From: Vitellaria paradoxa
Lineage: Eukaryota; Streptophyta; Magnoliopsida; Ericales; Sapotaceae
Direction: 5' to 3'
Length of the DNA: 64,000 bases
Assembly: GCA_019916065.1 (NCBI GenBank)
Contig: CM034233.1
Span: forward strand, 46,499,034-46,563,033
Of the stretch, positions 47,404 to 62,400 are shown in pieces. Position 1 is the first letter of the stretch. Each line of letters begins with the position of its first letter. The notes under the pieces are model-generated. The model was not told where the DNA came from. It searched no databases and was given only the letters and a program-made list of their open reading frames with translations. The position numbers and the translations under genes are program-made.

Positions 47404-50400
47404 GAGGGGGTTCGCAAGAAGAAACAAAAGGAGCTTGTGAAAGAGAATGATTTCCTCCACCATAACAGTAACTCCAGCAATAATTAATCATAGCCACAAA
47501 CAATATCATTCTAGATCCACTATGTTACCACATTTAGAAGAACAAAGGCAATACAATCTCCCACCAATATCAATGCCCAACATACTAAACCATCAGTAAC
47601 ACCACAAGTATGGCATCATTATGTAACCAATTGAAAAAAAAAAAATCACAGAAAATAGCTGCGAACTTTTATCGCCAGCATATCATATCTGCCACGTTAA
47701 TTTTATAGACCGACAAACACCAATCCTGCTGCTGCCATCTGGCATGTCAATGATCAGATTCCACACACCAATACACATTCCATCACAACAATTATCACAC
47801 CACCATCACACCACTATCGTCACCATTTGCACAATTATTTGCTTCCTGCCACCACCCCCAGAAAATAAAAACGAGCGAGGGGATTGAAAGAACATGTAGG
47901 AATTCTAAACATTGTTCTCTTAACTACATTTTTTGATACTTCTATTCACACTACGGCCAAGTGGCACAAGAAGGACATTACTGCTTGAAACAAATACTTA
48001 CCAAAATATAAGCAGGTGTACACGACCCTTCCGGTCCTCAAACTTGAAGGCAAATGAATTCCCAAGACCAAGAGATGGATATGCAGACTTCCCATATTCT
48101 GTCCCGTCTGATGTGTTCATTGCAGAAATAGACATCTCACTACAAAAACCATGTGGGTAGTTGACAGATTAAATAGTCACTAAAACAATGTATTTAATAC
48201 ACCAAAAATGATACCTCTGGTTGTCGTCATCAGGCGGCTCTAAGGAGAGTGCTGAATCCCAGAACTTTTGCATCACTGTGTTTGCGACATCATTGACAGC
48301 TCCCGAGCTACTCTCAACCTTTTAAAATTTAAATAAATAGATCAGACACTCAGTTCCTTTCTGCTTAATATATCAGATATCCCCCCCCCCAAAAAAAAAA
48401 AAAGAACAAGGATAAAAATTTTCATTTCGATGGGTTGTTTTGGTTAGCACGGAATTGGAAACATTCAGAAGACAATACAGAAATGTTTCAAAACATGTCA
48501 AAAGTAGCTCAAAAAATATGAGAACATTATATAAATGTCTAGAGTGTAGAAACAAAAATATATCTAAATATACGAGAACATAGTAATAAATTAACTAAAC
48601 TACTAAATATTTTAGGACATTATAAATATCTAAATGTATGAGAACATAGTAATAACTAAACAACTAAATATTTTGGTACATTATTTTGGTGTGTGTTTCA
48701 ATAGAAGCATAAAAATTAGTATTCCAATGGTGTCTCGTTTTGGACTCTTTTGAAATAGAAATTTTTTCGCCCTTATCCTGGAAAGAAACGATATTTTGTC
48801 CCTAGCATATATATAACCTATAAATTAAGCACTTTTTTGACATGCAGTTAGATATGCCGCCGTCAAGACACATGTAAGAAATATCTACTTCCATATGGTT
48901 GAAATTGCAAGAGGCATGACGCTGGAGTGATAGAAATAAGATCAGATTCAGGATCATCTAAATTCTTATCTTAATGGCTGTCAGATGCTTAGAGCACAAA
49001 GAAGGCATTCAAAATAGAAATTGGTTCAGTTGTAGGATCATGTAAATTCTTACCTTAATAATTTTCAGCTACTTAGAGCACGATGAAAATATTCAAACAT
49101 CTATATATATACGTAGATATACCATAAGAAATGACAATAAGATTGCAAACTTTTCCTTTTCTAAGTTAGAAATTTTGATAGAAAACATCAAACAGCTAGA
49201 GATAGTAATGCATTAAATCCAAAATGATTCACATAAAATATAGATTTAACAATGATTTAGCGTACAGGCTAATGGAAGTTGCATGCTGTTGAGTATTAAG
49301 GAATGCTAATCAATATAATTACTACAGAATGTATAACTGCCCAATGTTGAAATAACAGGCGCAATAATATGAAACACTTAGCTCCACCCACTGGGTAATA
49401 TGCAATGCAGAAATTCACCAATAGTGCACAAAATCAGCTCCGCAGTAACTCAGAGTTCAGTGTTTGCAGAAACTTAAGTATCATTACTTTTTCGACCAAG
49501 AAAACTTAACCTTTTTGCTAACAGAGAGAGCGGGGGAAGTTTTTTTTTTGGGGGGGGGGCGGGAAGAGCTAAATGCAAAATGTCTCATTGGCATACACGG
49601 ACAGACCATTAAATTTTTTGAAGCAGGTATGATATCATGTGATACCACATCCACATAAAAAATATCACATCAGCAAAAATCAACATCCAATGGATAGATC
49701 ATGCTAATTACCAAATATTTAACATTAATTCCTTGATTCATTTTTCTGTATATTCCTACATACATAGGCACAATACGAACATCATAATTTAAGCTTGATG
49801 CTTCCAACATACATACGTACACACATCCATACATGCATTACAAATATACAAACATCATACTTTATACTTAATTCTCCTGATAAGCGCACACATGAATATA
49901 TGAATACAGGGGAAAAATCATTTTTGAAGACAATAATGTGAACATTAAGTCAACTCCAACAATTCAAAAACATAGCACCCCCCTGGAGAACCATTAACAG
50001 AACCTCATCCCACCTCGTGTGGCTATTAAAATTTCCTCATGGAAATTTGCAATTATATTGTCTTTCTAGTGTCCTTAAAATAAAATTTGAATTTCTAATT
50101 AGTTATTGAAGCTCACACACCAAAAAATCATTCTCCCAAAAACAAGTGCAATTCTTACAAGCCTCTTATCAATAGCAAAATTGCAGTTCCAGGACAGGAA
50201 ATTAGCTAATATTCACATGGACACTGCATCAGTTCAACCTAGTCAAACTGCAGTAGGTTGCTCCTAAGCTAGCATTTGGATTCAGTGTAAAGAATTACAG
50301 GAGTAATTTTTACACTTGCAATAGTTACAGGGATAATGTATTATTTTTAACTATGTTTGGATACTAGGTGTAAAATTTAAGCAATAATGATTATATTGAA

Positions 50401-53400
50401 TTTACATTGAATTTAGAGTGAGTAACAATTCATCCATATAATTTGACCATATTTAACTAGAGAATAACAGTACCCTTGGGTTGAAAGTCCCTAATCATGT
50501 GCAGGATTTAATTATCGTATCAATAGGTTAGTAGCCTATATAGCAATGCTGACTTAGTTAATCGTAACCCTTGGATATTGGTCCACAAACGATGATGATA
50601 ACTTGGTTAATTGTAACCCTTGAGCCAAGGCTCATAAATGACGATGTTTTGATTTATCGTTTCCGTTGGGTGTTAGTCTATAGAATACGAGGTTAGTTTT
50701 AGGATTGTGTTGGTTGATCACGGGACAATCTTGCAGAATATCATGTGTGTGTGAGTTAATGAGTTGATGGATAACTGTTAAATAATTGATAATGAAATAT
50801 GACTTATGATATTGATATTGTTATGTGATGATGCTTTTGTTATTAGTTACTGTTGTTACCGATCTACATGGTAGTAGCATGCATTGCATGATTATATTTG
50901 TTTATATGTGCGTTGTGAGAAAATATGGATTTAGTGCTCACGTTCCTACAGATTGTGTTGCAGGTATGGAGCCCAACACTTAGATGGGCCCAGCATTATT
51001 TTGAATGTTATTTTGAGCTATTATTTTGTACTCTGAGGAGTTGTATTATATTTATATTGGATACTATTTCAATATGGCTGTAAAGGCCCGGATAGCCTGG
51101 ATATTATTCTGATATTGTAGCTAAGCACTATTGCCTGATTGAGATCGAGGCTTTTGTTATTTATTATTATTTTCTTTTGATGTCCGCTCAAGGGTGGCTA
51201 TATGGCATTGATGGGGTTTATGGTTGATTATTGTTAATTGCATGGGATTAGTGTTCACAACTCGAGTTACAAAATCTGAGGCGTGACGTATTAGTATCAA
51301 AGCCTAGATTAGAACACTAAGGGGGACAGTGGGAGTCTTTTCTTTTGCATGCTACATGATACCTGATTATGTATTTTAATTTGATAGTGAGTCATTAATT
51401 TTGGGATATCGATCCCCGGTCTTATGTATGATATGATTTCTGGGTTTTAGACTTAGATGTCGCCGTGTAAAGCTCAAGGCCGAGGTTAGGGTGAAGCAGA
51501 TGTCTCACCATAATGTTGAGGCTGAGATTTTGTCGAAAGTCCCTTCCCAGGGAGGAGGAGGTGCATTCTAGAGCACCGGATGTTCAGCAACCTATAGCAG
51601 TAGATGCAGGGGCGATTTTACAGTAGTTGGCCACGATAGTGGCGACGTTGGTAAGGGGTGCCAGGGCGGACTAGTCGCCACAATTGTAGACCAGTTCTAC
51701 CAACTTAGAGAGATTTCGGAGTATGGAGCCTCCATTGTATGATGGGTGACAGACACAAAAATTGGGGAGTCCACGTCGGAGAGGGAGCATGAGATGCGGG
51801 TGTGGTATCCTCAACTATTTTTTTGATGTTATCTCTTAGCTCAAATTTTGAGAATGAAATTTTTTTAACAGGGAGGATGTAATGACTCGCATTTTGATAT
51901 ATATTATTTTATTCATGATGCATTGATTATTATTTATCATTGTGATATGATGATGTGATTTGTGTGACGCATTTGATTATGATTTATCATGGTGATATGA
52001 TAACGTGATTGGTGTGATGCAAGACTTTTAGTTGCTCGGTTCCTGATTTAGGGTTTGTCTTGTTTAAGTCTATGCTTGGATTTTGGAAATTGAGGTAGCC
52101 CGTGTGCACCAACCTTTTTCCCTGTGCGCACGGACTGCTATAACTGTCATGTGTAACTTGCACTTAACACTTTCTGGTTTTCGGCCGACTTCTTTCTTTA
52201 CATTAAATGAGCCACCTTATGCTTAACTTAGGTTTATAGCTTCACTGGACTTCCTACTTTACATTAAATGAGCCACCGTATGCCTAGCTTAGGTCCATAG
52301 CTCCACCGACCATGGTCTCTTCACCTAACTTGCATCTCAAGTACAACGCGTCTTAAGACCAAGAGGACACTAGATTCCGTTGAAACTGTAGGGTTAAACG
52401 TGTTTAGGCAAGACAATATTGTACTGTGGGGATGTCGATCGTTAACGTGAGATATAAGATGAACACCTGGTGAGCTCCTAAGACATGCGGGAGAGTTGTA
52501 TCCTCAGTGCTTTGCCCACCCATGCATAATATACACGTTTATATATAATATATCAGTTGGTTAAAAAACTGATAGGAAACCCAAAAGCAGGGTTTTCTTT
52601 AAATCATAACATTAGTTGTTTTGGTTTAATGTGATTAGGTTAATCTAGTGCACCTAAAATGGATTGCATGTGACTTAAACCTTCAAATTTTGTCTCGCAT
52701 GTTGATGTCTTTTGAATTGGCAATGTAGTTAAGTTAGAAACTTATACACATGGTTTTGAAACCTTAAAAACTAAAGTTTTTAGTTAAAATTGAACCTAAA
52801 TTGGAAATTTGTTGGGAATGAGAAAAATAGAGCATGAACTGGACATTTAAATTTCTGACCATTGCTGTTTGGATAACTGTCTACACGGTCAAGTCATGCA
52901 GACACCTATCCAGATGGTTTCTAGGACTCAAGTTTTGTGGTGATTGTCCTTGCACATCTAGCTATTCCTGCAGCACCTAATTCAGACCCTCGTGGGCATA
53001 GTACCTCCATTCGAACAGGTGTCCAAACGATAGAGGCTATATTTGAACTTCATTTCTTATTCAAGCATAACTAGAAAATCTTGTTAAATTATTTTATGAC
53101 TCTAGTAATGCAAATGAAATGCATGATTTGAGATGATAATGAATCATAGGATATGATGACACGAGTTAATGATTAAATTGATGTTATATATTGAGTTGCT
53201 ATAATATGAAGTAGGATATCATGTGTTAAGGCATTGGAATTTTTTATATTATGGAGAGATAACTGTGACGTGTTTATTTTGATTGAGGTTAAGAGATCCG
53301 AAAACAGGATGTATACGTACTCATGGGTTGAGAGTCTCTAAACCTACAAAAGGGTTAGCTTTTCATGCTAGTAGGCTAGTAAATTATGAAAAGATGTAGA

Positions 53401-56400
53401 TACCTTTGTGAAATAGATATTTTCTTTGGCTTAGTCCAAAGATGCAGATGCCCATGTAGGCATGTTCATTTTTCATGTGCTCAGTGTTGTGGATGCAGAC
53501 GCCAAGAGTTAGCATATTTGGCTTGATTTTGTGGCCACAGATCAGTCATGTAGAATACCTAAACCCAATGGTTTGCTATTAATATGTATGGTGATGTTAA
53601 GTTGTATTATGATGACATTGGATATTGTTGTTGTTCACATTCATGATACTAGCATGATAAAACATGATTTACGTATTGTTACACAGTGGGCACATCTGTG
53701 CTGGTACTCACTTTCCAACAGACGTTGTAGGCTAGAACCTGATTGTGCATAATAAGCAAATCAGACTTCCTGGTCGTGAGATATAGCACTCAATTTCTTT
53801 TGTTTATTATTATTGTTTTAAGAGATTGTTATTAACCTCTAGTGTGAGGTGTTTTGTATATATTTGTATATACTATTTTCAATTGGATTGTACGAGTCAT
53901 AGGAGATCCTAACAATTCTTTTGAGAGCATTTTGTCTAGCTAATACTTAAGATAGTTTTGTATTATTATTTTAGGACTATGCATCCAATGTTGCCCAGCA
54001 TTATTGTTTGGCTCTGATTTGGACATGGTTTATGTGATTTATTATGTTTTACATGTGTTTAACCCACGCCTTGATTCATAGGGAATTTGGAGTAAGACAC
54101 CTCCAATTCCAAACTTGCATAAAATGAGTTAATTGTCATACTTGTAACTTTTCACCCATTTATCCTCACACCAAATGAACCTTTAATAAGATAACCAAAA
54201 CTAAAATTACATGAAAAAAAATGAGGGGGAACAACACCTTAATGTAAAAAATTAACCTTACCATAGAGATTGCTGCATGAGTTATCTGGAGAACGTCCAA
54301 ACAAGCAGCAACATATCCATCTGGCAAACAGAAACTATTAAAGAATATGATTGGGAAATTTGTTACTGATTTAAGGACTTAAAAAGCCACCTTTATCTAT
54401 GACAGGAAGATGTAAGAACTTGCCATCATGCATGACATGCAGAGCTTCAAGGATTGTAGTCTCTAATGTTGCACATTCGGGGTTTGGTGTCATTACCTTG
54501 TGGAAGGAAAAAAAAATGAGACAGAAAGAAACAATGTGAAACAGATATTTTCCAATTAAAATACCATAATGAGGTGAAAATCTCCAAGATGTAAACTATT
54601 ATACAGCATATTCAGTCCAAGGAATTATATACACATTGCCAAGACAATTAAGAGGAAATTCACTGCAAAAGAAATGCCAGGTTAACATTATAACACAAAA
54701 AAACAAGTTATTACAATAGAAAGCAATCCTAGGATAAATTAACATAATATTTACATCAATTTGTAACACACGTTAGCTATCAAAATATATCATGGCGTTC
54801 TCTCTAGTGGGTAATTGATGTCAGATGATGTGGCAGCCATAGAATTTGAATTATGGAGGAAAAAAGCCATGCAACTGAAGCAACAACAAAGTCAACTGTT
54901 ATTGGAAATGCCACTACATACGACCAGATTCCTTAAAAAAATGCACAATAAATATTACAAATGAGATGGACACTTCCAAGAAGGTGCCCAACCTGTGTCG
55001 GACACACGTCAGATACCTACACTCGTTAGAATCTTGTCCAAAAACATCCCCTTTTTTTTTAACATTTTAAAACGCTACTCTCGAAACAGTTGAAGCACAC
55101 ATGTCTATCACTTGCACATATATGAGAAACATTATAAGGTTGAAGGAAATAACTTGAAATCAAATAATAAATAAAAACATCATCAATTTATACTAGTTAA
55201 TCCTACATTCTTTAAATTTTTTAATTTTAGAAATTCCAATACTTAAAACTTCTAATTTGTTAATATTTATAGTTTTCTAAATATTACAGCTTATTCATAT
55301 TTGTTTGTCCATATACATAAGGAAAACATAGTTACTATTGTAATATAAATAACTTACAAAAAATAACAAAAAGTTATTATTTTTGTGTATCTATACTAAC
55401 AAAAATATATAATTATTTGTTGACGTGTGTTAAAAGTTATCTGACATCAGCCCATGCGAAAAATTACTTGTCCCATATAAGAGATGGTCTTTCCTCACCT
55501 TAGCACCTAGGTTTTGAGATTGAAACCCCTACTCTTATATGTTGTTGGGCTTCTTTACATGGTATCAGAACGAGTTTTCAACTGAACCTCACCACAGTCC
55601 ACGGTGTGACTATGTCCATGTGAGCCAGCGTAAAGGAGATTGTTAGAAACTGTCCTACATCGGTCCATGAGAAAAATTACTTGTCTTATATAAGAGGTGG
55701 ACTTCCCTCACCTTAATACCTAAGTTTTAAGGTTGAAACCATACTCTTATGTGTTGTTGGACTTCTTTACAAAATGCATCCACCATATCATGCCTAAACT
55801 TTTTTGAGCATTTCCATATCGGCATGCAATTTCTTATTGTGTCACACATCCATATCCATGCTTCTTATGTGTGGGCAAAATCCATGGATCTAATGCCTCA
55901 CTATGTGATGCAAAACAAAAAGTTGAAAGCAATTGAAAGAGAAGATATTATGCAAGAGAGAAGAAGCAAAGAAAGCGAAGAAGCAACAGAAGAAGAAGAG
56001 GAGAGAACTCAGGCAAACGCAACTATTCAATAATATTCAATATTCCAAAATATATCAAACCTTAACAATCTCAAGCCTTAAATAGGTGCCAACAATCCCT
56101 AAAATAACTGAAGTTAATATCAAACCAAAGATTACAATATCATAGATTCTACTCAAAATAAACTACATAAAATAATAAAAAAATAATAATAAATAAAATA
56201 ACATAACAATAATAAAGGAAATAAATCTCTGGACCCTGATTTCCTCACCACCATGTTTGACAAATAAATATATAATTCTAAGGCCGCTTGATTTTGAATT
56301 GCATGGATTATTAGAAAATGAAGTTTAATATGGTAATTGTGATACAACTGATAATTTATATCCCTAAAAAAGGATGGTTATTCTAAAAATGAATTTACTA

Positions 56401-59400
56401 CCATTTACTACTTCTAAAGGTTTCAATGCAAAGTCATGAGTATTCTTCAAAAAGTAACAAATTTTTTTGAAAAGGATAAATAAAATTTTATATCAGAAAT
56501 TCTGAAAAAGCATCAAGAAGATGCTTGCAATACAAAAGAGCTGAACAAAATTGCACAAGCAAATTCAGCTCAAATTATCAAGGAAATTAAAGAAAGAACA
56601 AAGGTTAAGATCACTTCCTTCCCTTGCCCAACCAATAAATTTGATCTTTCGATAAAAGGAAATAATACCTAAAATTTAAAGACATTCAAGTCTTGCAAGT
56701 GTGATACTGTACTATGCTTCTATAAGTTTTAAAACCTCAAATGCTAAGTGCATACATAACCTCCATGGATTAGTGTTAAAATGAACCTCCTTAATTAGGT
56801 AGCTTCAAGTAGAATTCTTCGTCATGAAATGACATTGTAGTTATCTAGCTCCAAACTATTTTTTGAACTAACCTCCCTTTGCGTTGTTTTCTCTCTTTTC
56901 TATAAGCAACCTCCCTTTCTATTCTGCATTTTAGGGCATAACCTTTTCAAAATAATATCTCCAAAGCACAATATTATAGATTCCTGTGCTTTGCTCAGCA
57001 AAATGGCACACGCTCCTCTTGGTGAGATTCCAGCGGACCTATGCAGCTGGATCAAGAGGTGTAACGCTTAAATGCAAGGTTCAACTTATCCATTTTCCTT
57101 ACAGTTCTTGTTTATCATTTTAAATATCCATATAATATTTCAGGTCTGCATACAAAAAGTTCTCCCTCAAACTAATTTCCGATTCATGTCTAATTTAATA
57201 TCAGTCATCCTCCTAAATGAGCCGGTAATGTCAAATAGGCCATCCAACAGCAAATACAATCCAGGCAAAGTAGAAAAAACTTTTGAAAATTAACAAATTT
57301 TGCATAAATCATCAAAACCATTAAAGTTTACAAAAGGCGAGGTGAGGCAATCTATACCATGAACATGAATTTAACACCCTCCCCTTTAAACCTAAATGGA
57401 AAACACTCAATAGACTATCACTTCAGTTTATATGATGCTCTACATGGAATAAATTGTACAAGCAAAAGTAGTCATCAAAATGTCCAAGATGAATATGACT
57501 AGGGAAGTCGAGACAAAAAATATCATTTAAGAATCTTAAAACAATCCTTACTAATCTTTTTCAAAAAAAAAAAAAAAAAGAATCTTAAAACAATCCAATG
57601 ACTAATCTGACTAATTTCTCATAGTTGAACAATAGAAAGGAAAAGCAGCACAATATTTTGAAGAAGACAGAATAAATTATATAATATAAGTTCCACAATA
57701 AGAACCTTTTCCACCAGAGTCAACTCAGGAGAAAGATTTTGGGCCACAACTCGCATAAGGATATCCCTGGAACTGCAGCACAGTTATGACAAATAATTGT
57801 AAGCTATTTCCCTGACATATAAAATCAAAGATATGTAAACTAGCAACTCAAACACATTAACCCAAAAAATGAAGATAAAAGGTCTGAAGAGAAAAGACAG
57901 GAGTGAAAAGAAAACATTACGTTAATATCCCCTGAATCTTGTTCCCTGCGCCAATAACAACAGAGTTAACCTGCAACTCTTGCATCTTTTTGGCAGCAAC
58001 ATGGACAGGATCTGATGGTAATACCATAGCAACTCTGAGAACGATGTAAAGTAGCAAGATTCTGTGACAAAAAACTAACACTGACACAGATAGATACAAA
58101 CCAAACCCCAAACAAAGAAATGCCAATTGGTGAGTCTGAAGAATACTTGGTATTTTCTGCAATAATAGTTGACAAAGGAGGCTTGAACATCCGGTCTCTA
58201 AGTGTTTCTATGAAAGCAGATGGAGCTGAAATCCAGATTGACAAACAGACAGTTACAGTCCACCAAATACATGTATGCCATCTAAATCTGATAGATATGC
58301 ATGACAGACCAAAAGCATATACTTGACTGATTATTCTGGCAGAGACACAAAACCAATACTGCAGATGTGACATGCAAAAAAAAAAAAAATGATATATATA
58401 TGCATCTAAAAGCTTCCCACAATAGTTCCCAGTGCCAGAGAGGAGCAAGCAAAGATTACTTCCTACTTTAGTTCTTCAGTCATTTCCCAACATTTCTATT
58501 CCTCTATATATAGCGTTAAGAGAGAACCAAACTAGGCAACGATATTTGCAGCTGGCTACAATGCACACTGCAACCTTTGCATGGTAGAACAACCTTTCAG
58601 ATCCACAACAGACCAGGCATTCTTTAAATCATAGCTTCCTAGTCAAAAAGATGGCAATGTAACTGCCAAGGAATCAAAGAGAAGCAATATGAATTACTAA
58701 GCTTAGAGTCTGTTTAGTACCAGCTTTTTAAGCTAAAAAGCTAGTTAACAGCAAGTTAAATGGCTGGCTGGCTGGCTTGGGGGGGGTGTCAGTAACCCAT
58801 CAAAAAAAGTTGACTTCTATTCAGATTTTTATGTATAGGTTGCTTTTTACTGACTGAAATAAAGCTGGCTTCTTTATACAAAAAAGAATATACTGCCTTT
58901 ATAATTGATTGAATATTGTTATGTTATATTTGGTAACTAGTACGCCAAAAATTAAATTTTTTAATGATAATTTATTTGACAATAATAAATTTATTAATAA
59001 TTATATATTTTATTAAAAACATATTTGTTCAACTATAATTTTGTAATTTTCTTTTACAAATTTATTAAACAAATGTGAGTAAATTTGGTTTTAATATTTT
59101 TTGTATCTAAGGTATTTTGGGGAATATGGAGATTGGTGAGCGTTTACAGAAAGTAAACAAACATCTCAAACTTTCTATGTACATGAAAAACTGAAAAAGC
59201 TCTGATTTTTCAGCATAATTCTTTTGTGCTTTCAAACTTTTTTGCCCCAAAAAACTAGGTAATCAAACACACTTGGCATTTTTTTTTTAAATTAAAAAAA
59301 GACCAACAATATAAAAGTTGTTACCAAGAGGGTCCTTAATCAGAAAATTATATTATTACTTCCAAAAGCCTTCCATGGATCAACTAAAATATTAATTTGC

Positions 59401-62400
59401 ACCATCCAAAATGAAGTAGAGCAGAGCAAAGATTTCAATACACTGTTACTTTCTCAATCTGTTAAACCGTGCTTATCCAATTTCATGAATAAGTAAACTA
59501 GAAACAGATATATTGTATGGTTTAGCCCTTGCCTTTGCCACTGGCTAGATAAAACGTCAGCTAAATTTAGTTGAGAAGGATGGTCATTTAGAGGCAGAAC
59601 CTCTAGATTACTCATATACTATATTTATCAACATTTATTTGCAGCCTATATCGTAAGTGATTGTGCTTAGTGCATGATGAACTTTGACAAAGCGAATGTG
59701 TGTAATGCATGATGAACTTTGCCATAGCAACATCAGCCTTTTTCACCAAAGCCTAGTTGTGCCTTCAAAAATTGATAATCAAAAGGTTGTAATGGAAGCA
59801 AGCTCCATTCCACCCAAGCAAAACAAAATGAGTTCAAAATCCCAAAATTAAATTTTAATGATTGAAACTGACGGCAACAAGTGTTTTGCAACCAGAACCA
59901 CAAACTGGGCACACATGTTTGTGAGGCCAAAGTTTGCACAGTGGCATGCACATATCTAAATGCAAAATAAATAAGATTGGAACATTAAAAAATAGCATGA
60001 GAATGAAATGAGGAGGAAATAACATACCATCTTATTTTAGGCAAACACCCTGTAATGCCTCACAAACAACATGCCTTATGGCCCACTATTAAAGGATCTA
60101 TACAATTAGCCCCTCTGCATAAAGTTTTTCTCTAAAACAAAACTTTCCATCTATAATGAATGGATAAATAGCCCAAGTCTCTAACAAGAAACTCATAAGG
60201 CACATGCTCTCGTCTTTCACAAGATCAATATAAATTATAACAAACATCAAGTTCTAAAGATCAGAATATATCTACCAAAACCAGAATTACAACAGAAACC
60301 CAAAAAAAAAAAAAAAAAAAAATACCAGCTGAGAGATACCCTTAGAACACTTCAAAAATAAGCAAGTCAAAGTTGCCGACTAAATGACCTACACAAGATT
60401 ATATTCGTTTTGACCTACACAAGATTATATTCGGTTTGGACTATCTGGCCGGCCTCCTAATCTTATTGATTAAATCAGCTTTTGATTGAAGTCACATGTA
60501 GGATATCCAGGTAAAATTGGTCCCTCCCTCTCTCTCTCAATAAGAGATTACCAGGTAAAAATTATAAAATTATAAAATAGAGGCCAATTAATCTTTAAAA
60601 CCAACCTGACTAAGTAAGCAGTTAAAGAACATTACATAACAAAGGGATATCATCAACTTCTATACAAGATAGAGAAGACAGAGAAGAAAGAAAATTAGGG
60701 GACATCATGAACTCCTATACAAGATAGAGAAGAAAGAAAATTATTCCAAGATCATATAATTCAGCAGACATGCCAAATTGGCATTATTCAAAATTTTCTT
60801 AAATTTAAACCCAAAAAAAGAACACAAGAAGAAGCATGAATACAGACATGAGATATTGACACATATGTTTTCTTATCAAAAAACAAATAACCATATATTT
60901 TATATATGACAATTGAAAATAATAATAAAATCTTCATTATTTATGTTACAAAAAATATATTTGATATTATATCCTATCAGAATAGTGGGAAAATCATTTT
61001 CCACTATATACATTGGACAAAAACTATCAACAGTAAGTCCTTATGACTACTTTAAAGAACTCTATTGCCAACCAATTTGTAAGTTTTAAGCTCACAATTT
61101 CCTGAATTTAAAACGTTTGAATGAGGAGTTAACATATATAAATCCACATTATTTTGATATTAATCATCAACTCATACTTGTCTAAAAGAAGGTGCTCCCC
61201 AAGTGTCCAAAGTGTCTCAAATGTGTCAATAGTTCTAAAACAATAGAAAAATATAATAGGACACTATTGGATGCGTGTCCAACATGTGTGCGGTACTATG
61301 TTACCTAGACTTGGCTTGGGTACAAATGTCGGACACAAGTATGCGTCCAGAGGTCGGATTTGCCCATGCCTTAAATTATAGGATATGGGGACATGGCTAA
61401 AAAATGTCCAAATAGTAGATATGGATACGAGGATACATCCTTTTTTTCCCCTTTTCTTTCCCTGAAAATTTATATTCCAAAAATAATCTAAATGTTTTCA
61501 TGTCCTAAGAATTTTCTCCTTTTTTCCCCTCTCTTTTTGTCAAACAAATGATAAATGCATTCTACTTTGGGAACGGATGAAAAATTGATGGATTTCAATA
61601 TAAATTTTAATCTAAATGTTTTCATGACTTCAAAATTTGCTCAATTTTTTTCTTTTTATGAAATGATAAATACATTCTACTTTGGAATGGATAAAAATTT
61701 GATGGATTTCAATATAAATTTAGTGAAATTATAATTTAAACATAGTGGGAAGAAGTAAATAATATTTGCATTGGTAAAAGATTATTAACTTTTTATGACT
61801 TAATTTGCAAGCAAGGACATAGAGATAATATTAATTCTTCATGTCTTTCTCATTTAACAGAAAAAAGAAAAACTACTTTTAACTTTTGGTTTAATTTAAT
61901 TAGTTAAAATTTGTAAAAAGTTTGAATGAATACCCCAAAAAAAATATATTATATATAAAATAATTTAATTTGTACGCCAATGACATAAAATAATAATTCA
62001 ACTTGTAATGCATGTGACTCTCTATCTCACACCTTCTTTGTTATCCCTTACAAATCAACTAAAAGGGTAGATATTTTTACTTTATTTTATACAAAAGTGT
62101 TGATGCAAATGGAGCTAATAATTGTAATCCACATATTTTATTCTCATATTAACAGTTAAAGAACAAGAATAATGAAAAGGGTTAATTGGTTCTATATTTA
62201 GACCATTAACCTACCTCATATAATATACATACACACATATACTATTAGAAGCCAACTGGCTATCTATAATTACACAACATGGTACCAAGAATAACAAATT
62301 CTAATTGACAGCAAGATAATGCAAATATAGAAGCAAATCTCCTATTCTAATGTTAATAAAAGATTTAATAATGATTTTTTAAAGTAAAAAGCCTTTTAGT

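Larger units (their letters stand above)
48319..54261 (-). other. 5.9-kb CBS intron hosting element D
   Basis: It contains C and A runs (48380-48403), a G run at 49548-49560, a MITE-like stretch near 50268-50430, the gypsy element D (50440-54085) in opposite orientation to the gene, and a MITE-like end (54107-54183). No exon was found inside. Confidence 0.75.

Noticed and set aside
55749..56033. Plus-strand 94-codon ORF
   Set aside because: It starts in a TRIM LTR and runs into GA-rich intron sequence. No domain or splice context.
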